A stretch of 13,297 nt of DNA from Methanoregula sp. (GTDB taxonomy: Archaea; Halobacteriota; Methanomicrobia; Methanomicrobiales; Methanospirillaceae). This document shows, in pieces, positions 1 through 7,506 of this stretch. The position numbers and the translations under genes were made by a program. Every line of letters begins with the position of its first letter. The stretch's first letter is position 1. The stretch spans positions 1 to 13,297 of the forward strand of contig DUHF01000201.1 of assembly GCA_013331015.1 (NCBI GenBank). Reading direction: 5' to 3'. The notes below the pieces were generated by a model. It made no database searches. It was given only the letters and a program-made list of their open reading frames with translations, and was not told the origin of the DNA.

Positions 1-223
1 GGGGATCTACGCGGACGTGACGATGATGCCGATGGGAAAGGAGTACCGGTTCGGGAGCCGGGACGAGATGCTCGCGTTCTTCCACAAGCGGTTCGGGGCA
101 ACAACGCCTGAGCAGGTGCGGGTGGTTGACGAGTACGTGAGCCCGCTCATCCGGACGCGGGACGGGGAGTCGGTGATCTCGGGGGACTCGACGTTTGCGC
201 ATGTGCGGTGGAAGAAGCAGTGA
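1..223 (+). CDS. C-terminal end of a probable SAM-dependent methyltransferase (5' truncated by window)
   Basis: The open frame runs in from the window edge (codons from base 2, reading GIYADVTMMPMGKEYRFGSR...) and stops at TGA 221-223, leaving about 73 residues. The pattern of an aromatic/DV strand, 'FGSRDEMLAFFHKRFG', a TPEQ helix and a closing 'VISGDSTFAHVRWKK' strand resembles the C-terminal third of small class I SAM-dependent methyltransferases of methanogens. That assignment is recognition from memory, because the SAM-binding glycine motif would lie outside the window. GTG at 17 is an internal codon here, since the frame continues upstream of it. The gene is followed by about 100 bases carrying the promoter of the downstream kinase, so the two are probably separate transcription units. 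Substrate unknown. Confidence 0.6.
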   Translation, partial: GIYADVTMMPMGKEYRFGSRDEMLAFFHKRFGATTPEQVRVVDEYVSPLIRTRDGESVISGDSTFAHVRWKKQ

Positions 224-296
224 TGCCCGAACCGGCACCTGATCTCCATCAACGAAAAGTCCCGGGCGGGGTGCATGAGGTACCTGTAACAAACGC

Positions 297-304
297 TAAA
301 TAAT
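297..304 (+). promoter_or_regulatory. TATA-like box for the sensor kinase gene
   Basis: An AT-rich box (TAAATAAT) sits in otherwise GC-rich DNA, centred about 27 bases before the ATG at 328. That is the usual archaeal distance from TATA box to transcription start, so the mRNA may be leaderless. The preceding bases AAACGC resemble the AAAAACGCTAATAGA that closes the A part of the repeat elements at about 5587 and 6915. Functional assignment is inference from position and composition. Confidence 0.45.
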
Positions 305-327
305 CCGGCTTCCATGATCCGGTGCCC

Positions 328-3300
328 ATGTACCGCGTCCTGTATGTCGATGACGAACCGGATCTGCTCGAACTGGGAAAGATCTTTCTTGAGAAAGACG
401 GAGATATCGCCATTGATACGACCGCGTCCGGCACTGCCGCACTTGCCCTCCTGCCTGCGGCGGAGTTCGACGCCATCGTTTCCGATTTCCAGATGCCGGG
501 GATGAACGGCATTGAACTCTTAAAAGCCGTGCGGGCATCGGCATCCACGATCCCGTTCATCCTCTTCACCGGCCGGGGTCGGGAGGAAGTGGTCGTCGAT
601 GCCCTCAACAACGGGGCGGACTTCTACCTGCAGAAAGGCGGCGATCCGACAGCGCAGTTCACCGAGCTCGCCCACAAGATCCGGCTTGCTGTCAGCAGGA
701 GGCGGGCAGAACAGGCCCTTGCCGAGAGCGAGAGCCGATTCCGGGAACTCTCCGAGCTTCTGCCGCAGGTGGTTTTTGAAACGGATGCGAAAGGAACCCT
801 TACTTACGCAAACAGGATCGCATTCGAGCTGTTTGGCTACACACCTGCAGAATTTGAACAGGGGCTCAACATCATCCAGATGATCGCTCCGCAGGACCGG
901 AAGCGGGCAACGGAGACGTTTTTTGGGATCCTGGAGGGGCGGGAACCGGCATCCCGGGGAACGGTGTACCTGGCCCTGCGCAAGGATGGCAGCACGTTCC
1001 CCATCTCCATCTACGGCTCGCCGATTATTATCGGCAGCAGGAAGGCCGGGCTGCGCGGCATCATTGTCAACATCACCGAGCGCCAGCGGGCTGAGACCGA
1101 TCTTCAGGAGAGCGAGCGGCGCTTTGCCCTCTTCATGGAGCACCTGCCTGCAGCGGCATTCATCAAGGATGCAGACGGGACCCTTGTGTTTTCCAACACG
1201 TACCTCAACGATCTCTTCGGCTGGCAGGACCCGGCCGGCAAATCCACGTTCGACCTGCTCCCAAGAGATGTTGCAGGACAGATGGCAGAGGATGACCGGG
1301 CTGCGCTGGCACAAGGGGGCGTCTCGAAACGGGAGACCGTGACGGACAGCAAGGGGGTGGAGCGGGTCTTCAGCACCACCAAGTTCGCGGTCCCGGATTC
1401 GGCAGGCCGTACGCTTCTGGGCGGCATCTCCCTTGACATCACCGGGATCCACCGGGCGGAGGAGGCGATCCGGGAGAGCGAGGCACGGCTCCAGTCCATA
1501 CTCCGTGGCTCCCCGTCCCTCCAGTTCGTGATTGACCGGGACCACCGGGTCATCTCCTGGAACAAAGCCCTCGAGGCATACAGCGGGATCGAATCCGCTG
1601 ATATTATTGGTACCGACCAGCAGTGGCAGGCGTTTTATCCGGAGAAACGGCCGGTTCTTGCCGACGTTCTGGTTGACGGCGATCCGGATGCCGTTGAGCG
1701 GTGGTATACCGGAAAATACCGGAAATCCCGGTATGTCGAGGGCGCGTACGAGGCCGTGGATTTCTTCCCGGCCATGGGCGCAGCGGGAGTCTGGCTGGCC
1801 TTCACGGCAGCGCCAATCCGTGACCGGGCGGGAACCATCATTGGCGCGGTCGAGACGCTTGAGGATGTGACCGAACGCATCGATGCAAAGAACACCCTGC
1901 AGAAGAGCGAGCAGCGGTACCGCGAGATCTTCAACACTGTCAACGATACCATCTGGATTCACGATATCGGGACGTTCGGGTTCGTCTTTGTCAATGAAAC
2001 CATTGAGGAGACGTTCGGGTACACCCCCGAAGAGGCGCTTGGCCTGAGCCTGGCAGACATCAGTTCGAATGTACCTCCCTTCACTGAGGAGACGGCGGCA
2101 GAGCACCTGAAGCGGGCTGCTGCCGGCGAACCGCAGGTCTTCGAATGGCACTGCAGGCACAAGGACGGCCACCTGTTCTGGAGCGAGGTGAGCCTGCGGC
2201 GGAGAAACATTGCAGGCAGGGACTATATCCTTGCGATCGAGCGCGACATCACGGATCGGAAACGGGCCGAAGAGGCGCGGCGCGAGAGCGAGGAGAGATA
2301 CCGGCTGCTCGTCGAGAACATTCCCTTCGGCATTACCCTGATGGATGCGGATCGCCGGATCATCATGTCAAATGCTGCCCAGGGGCGGATGTTCCATACG
2401 GATCCGGGATTATGGACCGGGCGGTACTGTTACCGGGAATTTGAGAAGCGCGATACAGTATGCCCGCACTGTCCCGGAACCCGGGCAATGGCCACAGGAA
2501 TCTGTTGCGATATGGAGACCGAAGGTGTCCGGGATGACGGAACCCGGTTCAACGCCCGCGTCTCTGCGATCCCGCTTTCGGATCCTGAGGGGCGTATCAC
2601 CGGTTTTATGGAAATGGTTGAGGACATCACCGACCGGAAACGGGCCGAAGACGCACTCCGCGAGAGCGAGGAGAAATATCGTATGCTCGTCGAGGTCAAC
2701 CAGGATATCATCTATTCCCTCTCCATTGACGGAACGATCCTCTATGTCAGCCCCCAGGCGGTAGAGCAGCTGAGGTACCGGCCGGAGGAGATGGAGGGCA
2801 GGCCATTTACGGATTTTATCCACCCGGACGATGCCCCGGCCCTCATCGATTTTCTCCGAGGGCATTCCGGTTTAAAAGAGGCGGGCTTCTTCGACCAGTT
2901 CCGGGTCAGGAGGAAGGACGGCACGTACCGGTGGTTCGAGGATAAAAGCATCTATCTCGTTGATTACGAAGGAAGAGAGATCGTTGTCGGAACTATCGGG
3001 GACATCACCGACCGGAAACGGGCTGAGGATACCCTGCGGGAGAGCGAAGATCGCTTCAGCCGGGCGATTGCCGGAACCGGGGCGGGACTGTGGGACTGGG
3101 ACATCGTCAACGACCGGGTGTTCTTTTCCCTGCAGTGGAAGTCCATGCTGGGTTACGAGGATCATGAGATAGCAGACAACTTCTCGGGCTGGAAGGACCT
3201 CTGGCACCCGGACGACGCGGCAAGGATTGAGAAGACCATCAATGACTATCTCGAGGGAAGAACTCCCGTTTACGAGGTCGAGCACCGTCTGCGCCATAAG

Positions 3301-4836
3301 GATGGCAGCTGGCACTGGATACTGACCCGGGGAGATATCCAGAAAGACGAGGCGGGAAGACCGGTCCGCTGGACAGGAACGAATATCGACATTACCGGGC
3401 GCAAGTTGTCCGAAGAGGCGCTCCATGAAGCATCCGCTCGCCTTGCGCTCGCTACCCGCGCCGGTGGCGTGGGCGTCTGGGATTATGACATCTGCAAAAA
3501 CCTGCTGGTATGGGACGACCAGATGTACACCATCTACGGCATCAGCCGGAACACCTTCGGCGGTGCCTATGAGTCCTGGCGCGCCGGTGTCCATCCCGGG
3601 GATACCGGGCGGTGCGACCATGATGTGCAGATGGCGCTGCGCGGCGAGAAGGAGTTCGACATCGAATTCCGGGTGGTATGGCCCGATGGATCGGTCCACG
3701 ATGTCCGCGCTCTTGCTCTCGTCCAGCGGGATTCTGCCGGCAACCCCGTCCGCATGATCGGCACAAACTGGGACATCACCGACCGGAAACGGGCTGAAGA
3801 GGCATTACGCGAGAGCGAGGAAAAGTACCGGGCGATCGTCGAGAACATGGAGGACATGTTCTACCGCACGGACCCGGAAGGCAGGATTGTCATGGTGAGC
3901 CCGTCCGCAGCAGAATTCACCGGGTTCTCCGGATCTGAAGAACTCATCGGGGTGAATATCCGGCAGTTCTATCCGAGTCCCGCTGACCGCGATCTGTTCC
4001 TTGCAGAACTTGAAAAGACCGGATCGGTCCGGGGTTTCCCGCTGCAGTTCCAGAGAGCGGACGGGACACTCCGGGCGATAACGGCAAGCAGCCATTTCTA
4101 TTCCGACAGTGCGGGGGAGAGGGCCGGTGTTGAGGGGGTGCTTCACGACGTCACAGAATTACAGGAGGCAGGCAGGGCCCTGCAGGAGGCCAACCGGAAA
4201 CTGACCCTGCTCACCAGTATCGCCCGGCATGACATCAATAACCATCTCTTTGCTCTTGACGGTTTTCTGGATCTGCTGCACAGCAGGGTGAGTGACCCCG
4301 CTCTTGAACCGTATTTTGTCCGCATCACCACCGCGGCCGGGCGTATCGCCGCCATGATACGGTTCACCCGCGAGTACGATGCCCTTGGCGTGAATGCGCC
4401 CGGCTGGCAGGAGGCCCGGCTGCTTGTCAACGCAGCGGCAGATGAGGCCGCAGTCCCGAATACCCGGATCATCAACGAGATCCCGCAGGGGGCCGTGATC
4501 TTTGCAGACCCGCTGATCGGCAGGGTGTTCTTCAACCTCGTGGACAATGCGGTGCGCCACGCGGGGAAGATAACCATGATCCGTTTTTGGGTGCAGGAGT
4601 CGGGGGACGGCGCGATCATCTTCTGCGAGGACGATGGCAATGGCATTGCCGCGGAGGAGAAGCAGAAGATCTTCGACCGGGGTTTTGGCCGGAACACCGG
4701 CCTTGGCCTCTTCCTCTCCCGCGAGATCCTCTCCATCACCGGGATCACCATCCGGGAGACCGGGGAGCCGGGGAAGGGGGCCCGGTTCGAGATCGTTGTG
4801 CCGGGCGGGGCGGGGCGGTTCGTGCAGGAGGACTAG
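328..4836 (+). CDS. Giant soluble hybrid sensor: receiver domain, nine PAS domains, histidine kinase core
   Basis: About 1502 residues from ATG 328; an in-frame GTG at 322 is the alternative start. ATG is preferred because the TATA-like box would place transcription start at about 327. Residues 1-120 form a response-regulator receiver domain: acidic pair D8/D9, phospho-acceptor D53 (SDFQMPGMNG), T81 and K103. Nine PAS domains follow, beginning near 136, 264, 386, 529, 656, 782, 907, 1033 and 1164, most joined by a 'DITDRKRAEEALRESE' helix. The fifth carries C701, C712, C715 and C726/C727 (CPHCPG), a possible metal or redox site. The kinase core has H1301 in 'ARHDINNH', N box 'NLVDNAVRHAG', G1 'EDDGNG' and G2 'GLGLF'. 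No membrane segment or signal peptide is seen, so it should be cytoplasmic. The signal is unknown and no partner regulator lies adjacent. Such proteins are common in Methanomicrobiales. Confidence 0.95.
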   Translation: MYRVLYVDDEPDLLELGKIFLEKDGDIAIDTTASGTAALALLPAAEFDAIVSDFQMPGMNGIELLKAVRASASTIPFILFTGRGREEVVVDALNNGADFYLQKGGDPTAQFTELAHKIRLAVSRRRAEQALAESESRFRELSELLPQVVFETDAKGTLTYANRIAFELFGYTPAEFEQGLNIIQMIAPQDRKRATETFFGILEGREPASRGTVYLALRKDGSTFPISIYGSPIIIGSRKAGLRGIIVNITERQRAETDLQESERRFALFMEHLPAAAFIKDADGTLVFSNTYLNDLFGWQDPAGKSTFDLLPRDVAGQMAEDDRAALAQGGVSKRETVTDSKGVERVFSTTKFAVPDSAGRTLLGGISLDITGIHRAEEAIRESEARLQSILRGSPSLQFVIDRDHRVISWNKALEAYSGIESADIIGTDQQWQAFYPEKRPVLADVLVDGDPDAVERWYTGKYRKSRYVEGAYEAVDFFPAMGAAGVWLAFTAAPIRDRAGTIIGAVETLEDVTERIDAKNTLQKSEQRYREIFNTVNDTIWIHDIGTFGFVFVNETIEETFGYTPEEALGLSLADISSNVPPFTEETAAEHLKRAAAGEPQVFEWHCRHKDGHLFWSEVSLRRRNIAGRDYILAIERDITDRKRAEEARRESEERYRLLVENIPFGITLMDADRRIIMSNAAQGRMFHTDPGLWTGRYCYREFEKRDTVCPHCPGTRAMATGICCDMETEGVRDDGTRFNARVSAIPLSDPEGRITGFMEMVEDITDRKRAEDALRESEEKYRMLVEVNQDIIYSLSIDGTILYVSPQAVEQLRYRPEEMEGRPFTDFIHPDDAPALIDFLRGHSGLKEAGFFDQFRVRRKDGTYRWFEDKSIYLVDYEGREIVVGTIGDITDRKRAEDTLRESEDRFSRAIAGTGAGLWDWDIVNDRVFFSLQWKSMLGYEDHEIADNFSGWKDLWHPDDAARIEKTINDYLEGRTPVYEVEHRLRHKDGSWHWILTRGDIQKDEAGRPVRWTGTNIDITGRKLSEEALHEASARLALATRAGGVGVWDYDICKNLLVWDDQMYTIYGISRNTFGGAYESWRAGVHPGDTGRCDHDVQMALRGEKEFDIEFRVVWPDGSVHDVRALALVQRDSAGNPVRMIGTNWDITDRKRAEEALRESEEKYRAIVENMEDMFYRTDPEGRIVMVSPSAAEFTGFSGSEELIGVNIRQFYPSPADRDLFLAELEKTGSVRGFPLQFQRADGTLRAITASSHFYSDSAGERAGVEGVLHDVTELQEAGRALQEANRKLTLLTSIARHDINNHLFALDGFLDLLHSRVSDPALEPYFVRITTAAGRIAAMIRFTREYDALGVNAPGWQEARLLVNAAADEAAVPNTRIINEIPQGAVIFADPLIGRVFFNLVDNAVRHAGKITMIRFWVQESGDGAIIFCEDDGNGIAAEEKQKIFDRGFGRNTGLGLFLSREILSITGITIRETGEPGKGARFEIVVPGGAGRFVQED
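2245..3827 (+). repeat. Intragenic repeats encoding inter-PAS linkers
   Basis: About 55 bases encoding the DITDRKRAE..LRESE linker recur within the kinase gene at 2245-2300, 2623-2678, 3001-3056 and 3772-3827. The last three share 23 identical bases at their start (through GACCGGAAACGGGC). The PAS domains between them are much more diverged. These repeats are direct, in frame, and long enough to serve as recombination sites for gain, loss or shuffling of PAS units. Confidence 0.8.
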
Positions 4837-4837
4837 G

Positions 4838-5034
4838 CCGGGTGGTTTTTCCGATGCCGGAGTCGCCCGGCCGGACACCCCTGTACTATTGCTCCATGGT
4901 ACCTCAGTGATTCCCGCGCCGGAAAACATCGGATAATTACGATAGAATTCCCGCGTTTTTCCGAATCATTGCCTCTTCGAAAACGGGGCTTGAGGTAAAA
5001 CTCGTACAACGGGGCACGATACGGGGCCGGTACC
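4838..5034. repeat. Composite repeat element, copy 1 (truncated: end of A, X end, B)
   Basis: This begins directly after the kinase stop codon. Bases 4838-4866 (GGGTGGTTTTTCCGATGCCGG) match the end of part A in the longer copies. 4868-4910 match the end of part X (CCGGCCGGA... ATTGCT... ACCTCA). 4900-5034 match part B, including CCCGCGTTTTT, CATTGCCTCT, TGAGGTAAAACTCGTACAACGGGGC and ACGGGGCCGG. It is the most diverged of the three copies. The B stem TTGCCTC/GAGGTAA is kept, with one G-U wobble. No coding frame is conserved across the three copies. Confidence 0.7.
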
Positions 5035-5078
5035 GGATTCGTGAATCCCGGTTTCAACCAGATCCTGCCCGGAAAAAA

Positions 5079-5231
5079 TTGATCGCGATCACTACCCTGA
5101 TTGAAATTTTGGACCGGATCAATCGGTCTTTGATTGAACATTTTCCGGCAGGATTTGATTTTGAAATTTCAAACGCGATCACGATCGCGATTGAAAAACC
5201 GATCCGGAACGATCGAACCTTGATTGAACAT
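5079..5231. repeat. AT-rich 90-bp-period direct repeat with embedded GATC palindromes
   Basis: GATTGAA occurs at 5099, 5132, 5189 and 5222, with spacings 33, 57 and 33, which defines two imperfect 90-base units. Each unit ends in TTGATTGAACAT (5130-5141 and 5220-5231). GATCGCGATC (5081-5090) is a perfect palindrome, and CGCGATC/GATCGCG (5174-5180 and 5183-5189) forms arms two bases apart. The surroundings are markedly more GC-rich. No plausible gene. It could be a protein-binding iteron-like array or a degenerated mobile-element end; function unknown. Confidence 0.65.
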
Positions 5232-5310
5232 GGTTTTGCCGAGTCCGGGTTCACAGGTGATGACGCACCCCGGGCGAAAGCCCCGCACGCTCGTGGCGCC
5301 TCCCCAACGC

Positions 5311-5918
5311 GATGCCCGCAGTGATGCTCACAGCGCCCCCCCAAAAACCGCCGCCGGTACCGGCTCCTCCGACGGAGAATTACCGGTGAAAAAGGGTCGG
5401 GCACGGGAAAGAGCCAGCCCTCGTATTTCGCCCGGATTGGCAATCGGGGCCCATATTACAGAGTTTTTCCGGACCCCTTTTTTCCATGGTCCGAAAAAGT
5501 ACCTTAATCAGGGAAAAACGGTACAATGAGCCCGGATTCCTGCCCTTAAAATGCCCGGATGGGTTTTCCGAACGCCGGAGGTTTTGAAAAACGCTAATAG
5601 AACCTAATTGCGTGGATGAAGTCCTCCACAATCGTGGTACAGCGGGAGGTTATAGCCGGAGGCGGGGGTCTGGAACCCCCCTCTTGGGCTGGATGGCTTT
5701 GGCGATGCCGGGGGGCTTCGGCCGGATGCGATTAGAACATTGCTACATATTACCTCACCGATTCCCGTCGTAAAACGGTGATCAGTTCCGGAACAATTAC
5801 CGCGTTTTTGGGAAACATTGCCTCTGCAAAAATGGGGGGTGAGGCAAAACTCGTACAACGGGGTTCGTATCGGGGCCGGATTTCTCCACGCCGTTGGAGG
5901 GGGTATGGGAGGGGGGTG
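5311..5918. repeat. Composite repeat element, copy 2 (A-X-B)
   Basis: Part A (5311-5600) aligns with 6643-6928 at roughly nine in ten positions by eye. Landmarks are GCCGGTACCGGC, TCCGACGGAGAATTACCGGT, CGCCCGGATTGGCAATCGG, AAAGTACCTTAATCAGGGAA and the closing GGTTTTGAAAAACGCTAATA. Part X (5601-5750) contains GGAACCCCCCTC and is loosely conserved. Part B (5751-5918) matches 7371-7534, including CGGTGATCAGTTCCGGAACA, TTGCCTC/GAGGCAA arms and a G-rich tail. Reading frames across the copies are not conserved as protein, so I treat it as non-coding. It lies between the 90-bp repeats and the mazEF operon. Confidence 0.85.
5468..5495 (+). other. Stem-loop in part A of repeat copy 2
   Basis: CGGACC (5470-5475) pairs with GGTCCG (5488-5493) around a loop containing a T6 run. 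The equivalent stem at 6799-6824 has an A-T to C-G compensatory change, so pairing appears conserved. Either DNA or RNA structure is possible. Confidence 0.6.
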
Positions 5919-5967
5919 GCCGACGGGGGAAGTGTAGAGTGGTGGGAACCCGGGGGATGCCCGCAAA

Positions 5968-5994
5968 ACTAATAATCGAAGAATCTTATATTCT
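5968..5994 (+). promoter_or_regulatory. Promoter/operator region of the mazEF-type operon
   Basis: Two AT-rich boxes lie just before the antitoxin: CTAATAATCG (5969-5978) and CTTATATTC (5985-5993). The second lies inside an inverted repeat AGAAT-N5-ATTCT (5980-5994). AbrB-fold antitoxins usually repress their own promoter, so this dyad over a TATA-like box is a plausible autoregulatory site. The function is inferred from position; the dyad is short. Confidence 0.4.
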
Positions 5995-6009
5995 AAGTTG
6001 TGAACACCC

Positions 6010-6225
6010 ATGCCTGACACGACACTGGTCAAGGTATCATCAAAGGGACTCGTCACCCTCCCGAAGAAGATCCGGTCGGATCTTGGAATAGAAGACGGGG
6101 ATTACCTGACTATCTCCTCGGATAAGGACAAGATCATCTTCCGGAAAGCCAGGATCGAGATCGATTACGAGAACCCGGACGATGCATGGAAGGAACACGC
6201 AAAGCGAAGGCTGGCGCATGACTGA
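6010..6225 (+). CDS. mazE: AbrB/MazE-type antitoxin
   Basis: 71 residues, ATG at 6010, with GTGA seven bases upstream as a possible weak ribosome site. The N-terminal half carries the swapped-hairpin AbrB/MazE DNA-binding pattern: 'VSSKGLVTLPKKIRSDLGI' then 'EDGDYLTISSDKDKIIFRK'. The C-terminal tail is charged and acidic (YENPDDAWKEHAKRR), as expected for the segment that wraps and neutralises the toxin. It overlaps the toxin gene by eight bases (ATGACTGA), the tight coupling typical of these operons. It should bind its own promoter and inhibit the MazF-like partner. It sits between two composite repeat elements in otherwise gene-free DNA, suggesting acquisition as a module. The symbol is by family only. 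Confidence 0.88.
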   Translation: MPDTTLVKVSSKGLVTLPKKIRSDLGIEDGDYLTISSDKDKIIFRKARIEIDYENPDDAWKEHAKRRLAHD

Positions 6226-6568
6226 GCCGGCCCAAGGGTCCGTTGTCCTTGTGGATTTTTCCTATTCCAACCAGATCCAGTCCAAGGTACGACCTGCTCT
6301 TGTTGTCAGTAATTCCCGGTATAACCGGATCTCCCGGGACGTGATTGTCATGAAGAACACGACCCGGAAACCGAAGATGATGGCGGTCAGCCTGACCAAT
6401 GCCGATCTCAGTACCGGATCGCTGGATCATCCCAGCTTTGTACAGGCTGACGGCATCTATGCCCTTGAGAAAGATCTCATCTGCGACACCATAGGTATCG
6501 TGCAACCGGAGAAAATGCAGGAGATCTGTAGCCTGGTATCAGAACTCTTCTCCCCGGATTTTGATTGA
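6218..6568 (+). CDS. mazF: MazF/PemK-type mRNA interferase toxin
   Basis: 116 residues from ATG 6218. An upstream in-frame ATG at 6182 would lie deep inside the antitoxin gene and is less likely. The family signature is clear: 'GSVVLVDFSY' first strand, 'KVRPALVVSN' with the catalytic-type arginine R25, then 'DVIVMKNTTRKP' with T48 in the position of the second active-site residue. The C-terminal 'YALEKDLICDTIGIVQPEKM' matches the late strand and helix of the family. Known members are ribosome-independent or sequence-specific endoribonucleases freed when the antitoxin is degraded. Length is near the family norm (110-120 residues) and no lesion is seen. The cleavage motif cannot be predicted from sequence. 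Confidence 0.88.
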   Translation: MTEPAQGSVVLVDFSYSNQIQSKVRPALVVSNSRYNRISRDVIVMKNTTRKPKMMAVSLTNADLSTGSLDHPSFVQADGIYALEKDLICDTIGIVQPEKMQEICSLVSELFSPDFD

Positions 6569-6798
6569 TTTTTCCCGGTGCGGAGGCCGGGGCTGTTGAG
6601 ATCAGCCGTGATGCCAAAGAGACCAAAGCCGGGGGTTGTGACGATACCCGCAGTGACGGTCCAGGCACCCCCTGAAAACCGCCGCCGGTACCGGCTTCTC
6701 CGACGGAGAATTACCGGTGAAAAAGGGTCGGGCGCGGGAAAGAGCCGGCCCTCGTATTTCGCCCGGATTGGCAATCGGAGCCCGTATAACCGACTTTA

Positions 6799-6824
6799 TC
6801 CGGCCCCCTTTTTCATGGGCCGGA
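6799..6824 (+). other. Stem-loop in part A of repeat copy 3
   Basis: TCCGGCCC (6799-6806) pairs perfectly with GGGCCGGA (6817-6824) around a T-rich loop. It is the counterpart of 5470-5493, with C6804-G6819 replacing A5473-T5490. Confidence 0.6.
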
Positions 6825-6992
6825 AAAGTACCTTAATCAGGGAAAAACAGTACAATGAGCCCGGATTCCTGCCCGAAAATCGCCCGGATGGGTTTTTTTA
6901 CCGCCGGAGGTTTTGAAAAACGCTAATAGACGCAATTGAGCGCGTAAAGTCGCCTCAGATCAGGCTGCAGGACGCGTGTCAGGAGGGAGATC

Positions 6993-7033
6993 GGTGGTCC
7001 GGAACCCCCCTCCCGGACCACCGGGCTTTGCCC
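6993..7033 (+). other. Tandem hairpins in part X of repeat copy 3
   Basis: GGTGGTCCGG (6993-7002) and CCGGACCACC (7013-7022) form a perfect 10-bp stem with a C-rich 10-base loop. It is followed at once by GGGCTTTGCCC (7023-7033), a compact second hairpin with a TTT loop. The second hairpin recurs at 7309-7319. There is no T-run directly after, so a simple terminator role is doubtful. Confidence 0.55.
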
Positions 7034-7506
7034 ATGCCGGGTAGTCGTTTTCTTCAGCGTAGTGTGGCTGTTTCCGGAAGTTTATACGGCTATGGTATGG
7101 TTATGTCCGGATTTATGGGGGGATCCCGCGGCTCCTCCGAAGGAGAGTCGCCCCCCACTGTCAAGCGCACCGTCGAAGCCGCTCACCGTCCCGGGCTACG
7201 GATTCCGGAACGACGGTGTTTTTATCCGCTGGTACCAGGTCAAGTGTCCACCCGTTTTCTTAGATTTCTAAGAGGGGACTATTGGCACGGAAACCACCCC
7301 TCCCGGACCCCAGGGCTTTGCCCATCCCAGGTTCGCCCGGACGGTAGCGATTGTAACGTTGCTACCGGTTACCTCACCGATTCCCGCCGGAAAACGGTGA
7401 TCAGTTCCGGAACAATTACCGCGTTTTTGGGAAACATTGCCTCTGCCAGAATGGGGGGTGAGGCAAAACCCGTACAACGGGGTTCGTATCGGGGCCGGTT
7501 TTTATC

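Noticed and set aside
520..2172. Long minus-strand open frame of 550 codons opposite the kinase gene
   Set aside because: It is a shadow frame in GC-rich DNA. The plus-strand frame has full REC, PAS and kinase motifs, while the antisense product has none.
5079..5231. CRISPR-like array
   Set aside because: Only two imperfect 90-base units with similar, not unique, intervening sequence; no cas genes in the window.
6182..6217. Upstream ATG extension of the mazF-type toxin
   Set aside because: It lies inside the antitoxin gene, adds residues outside the family domain, and the ATG at 6218 gives the normal start and an 8-base overlap.
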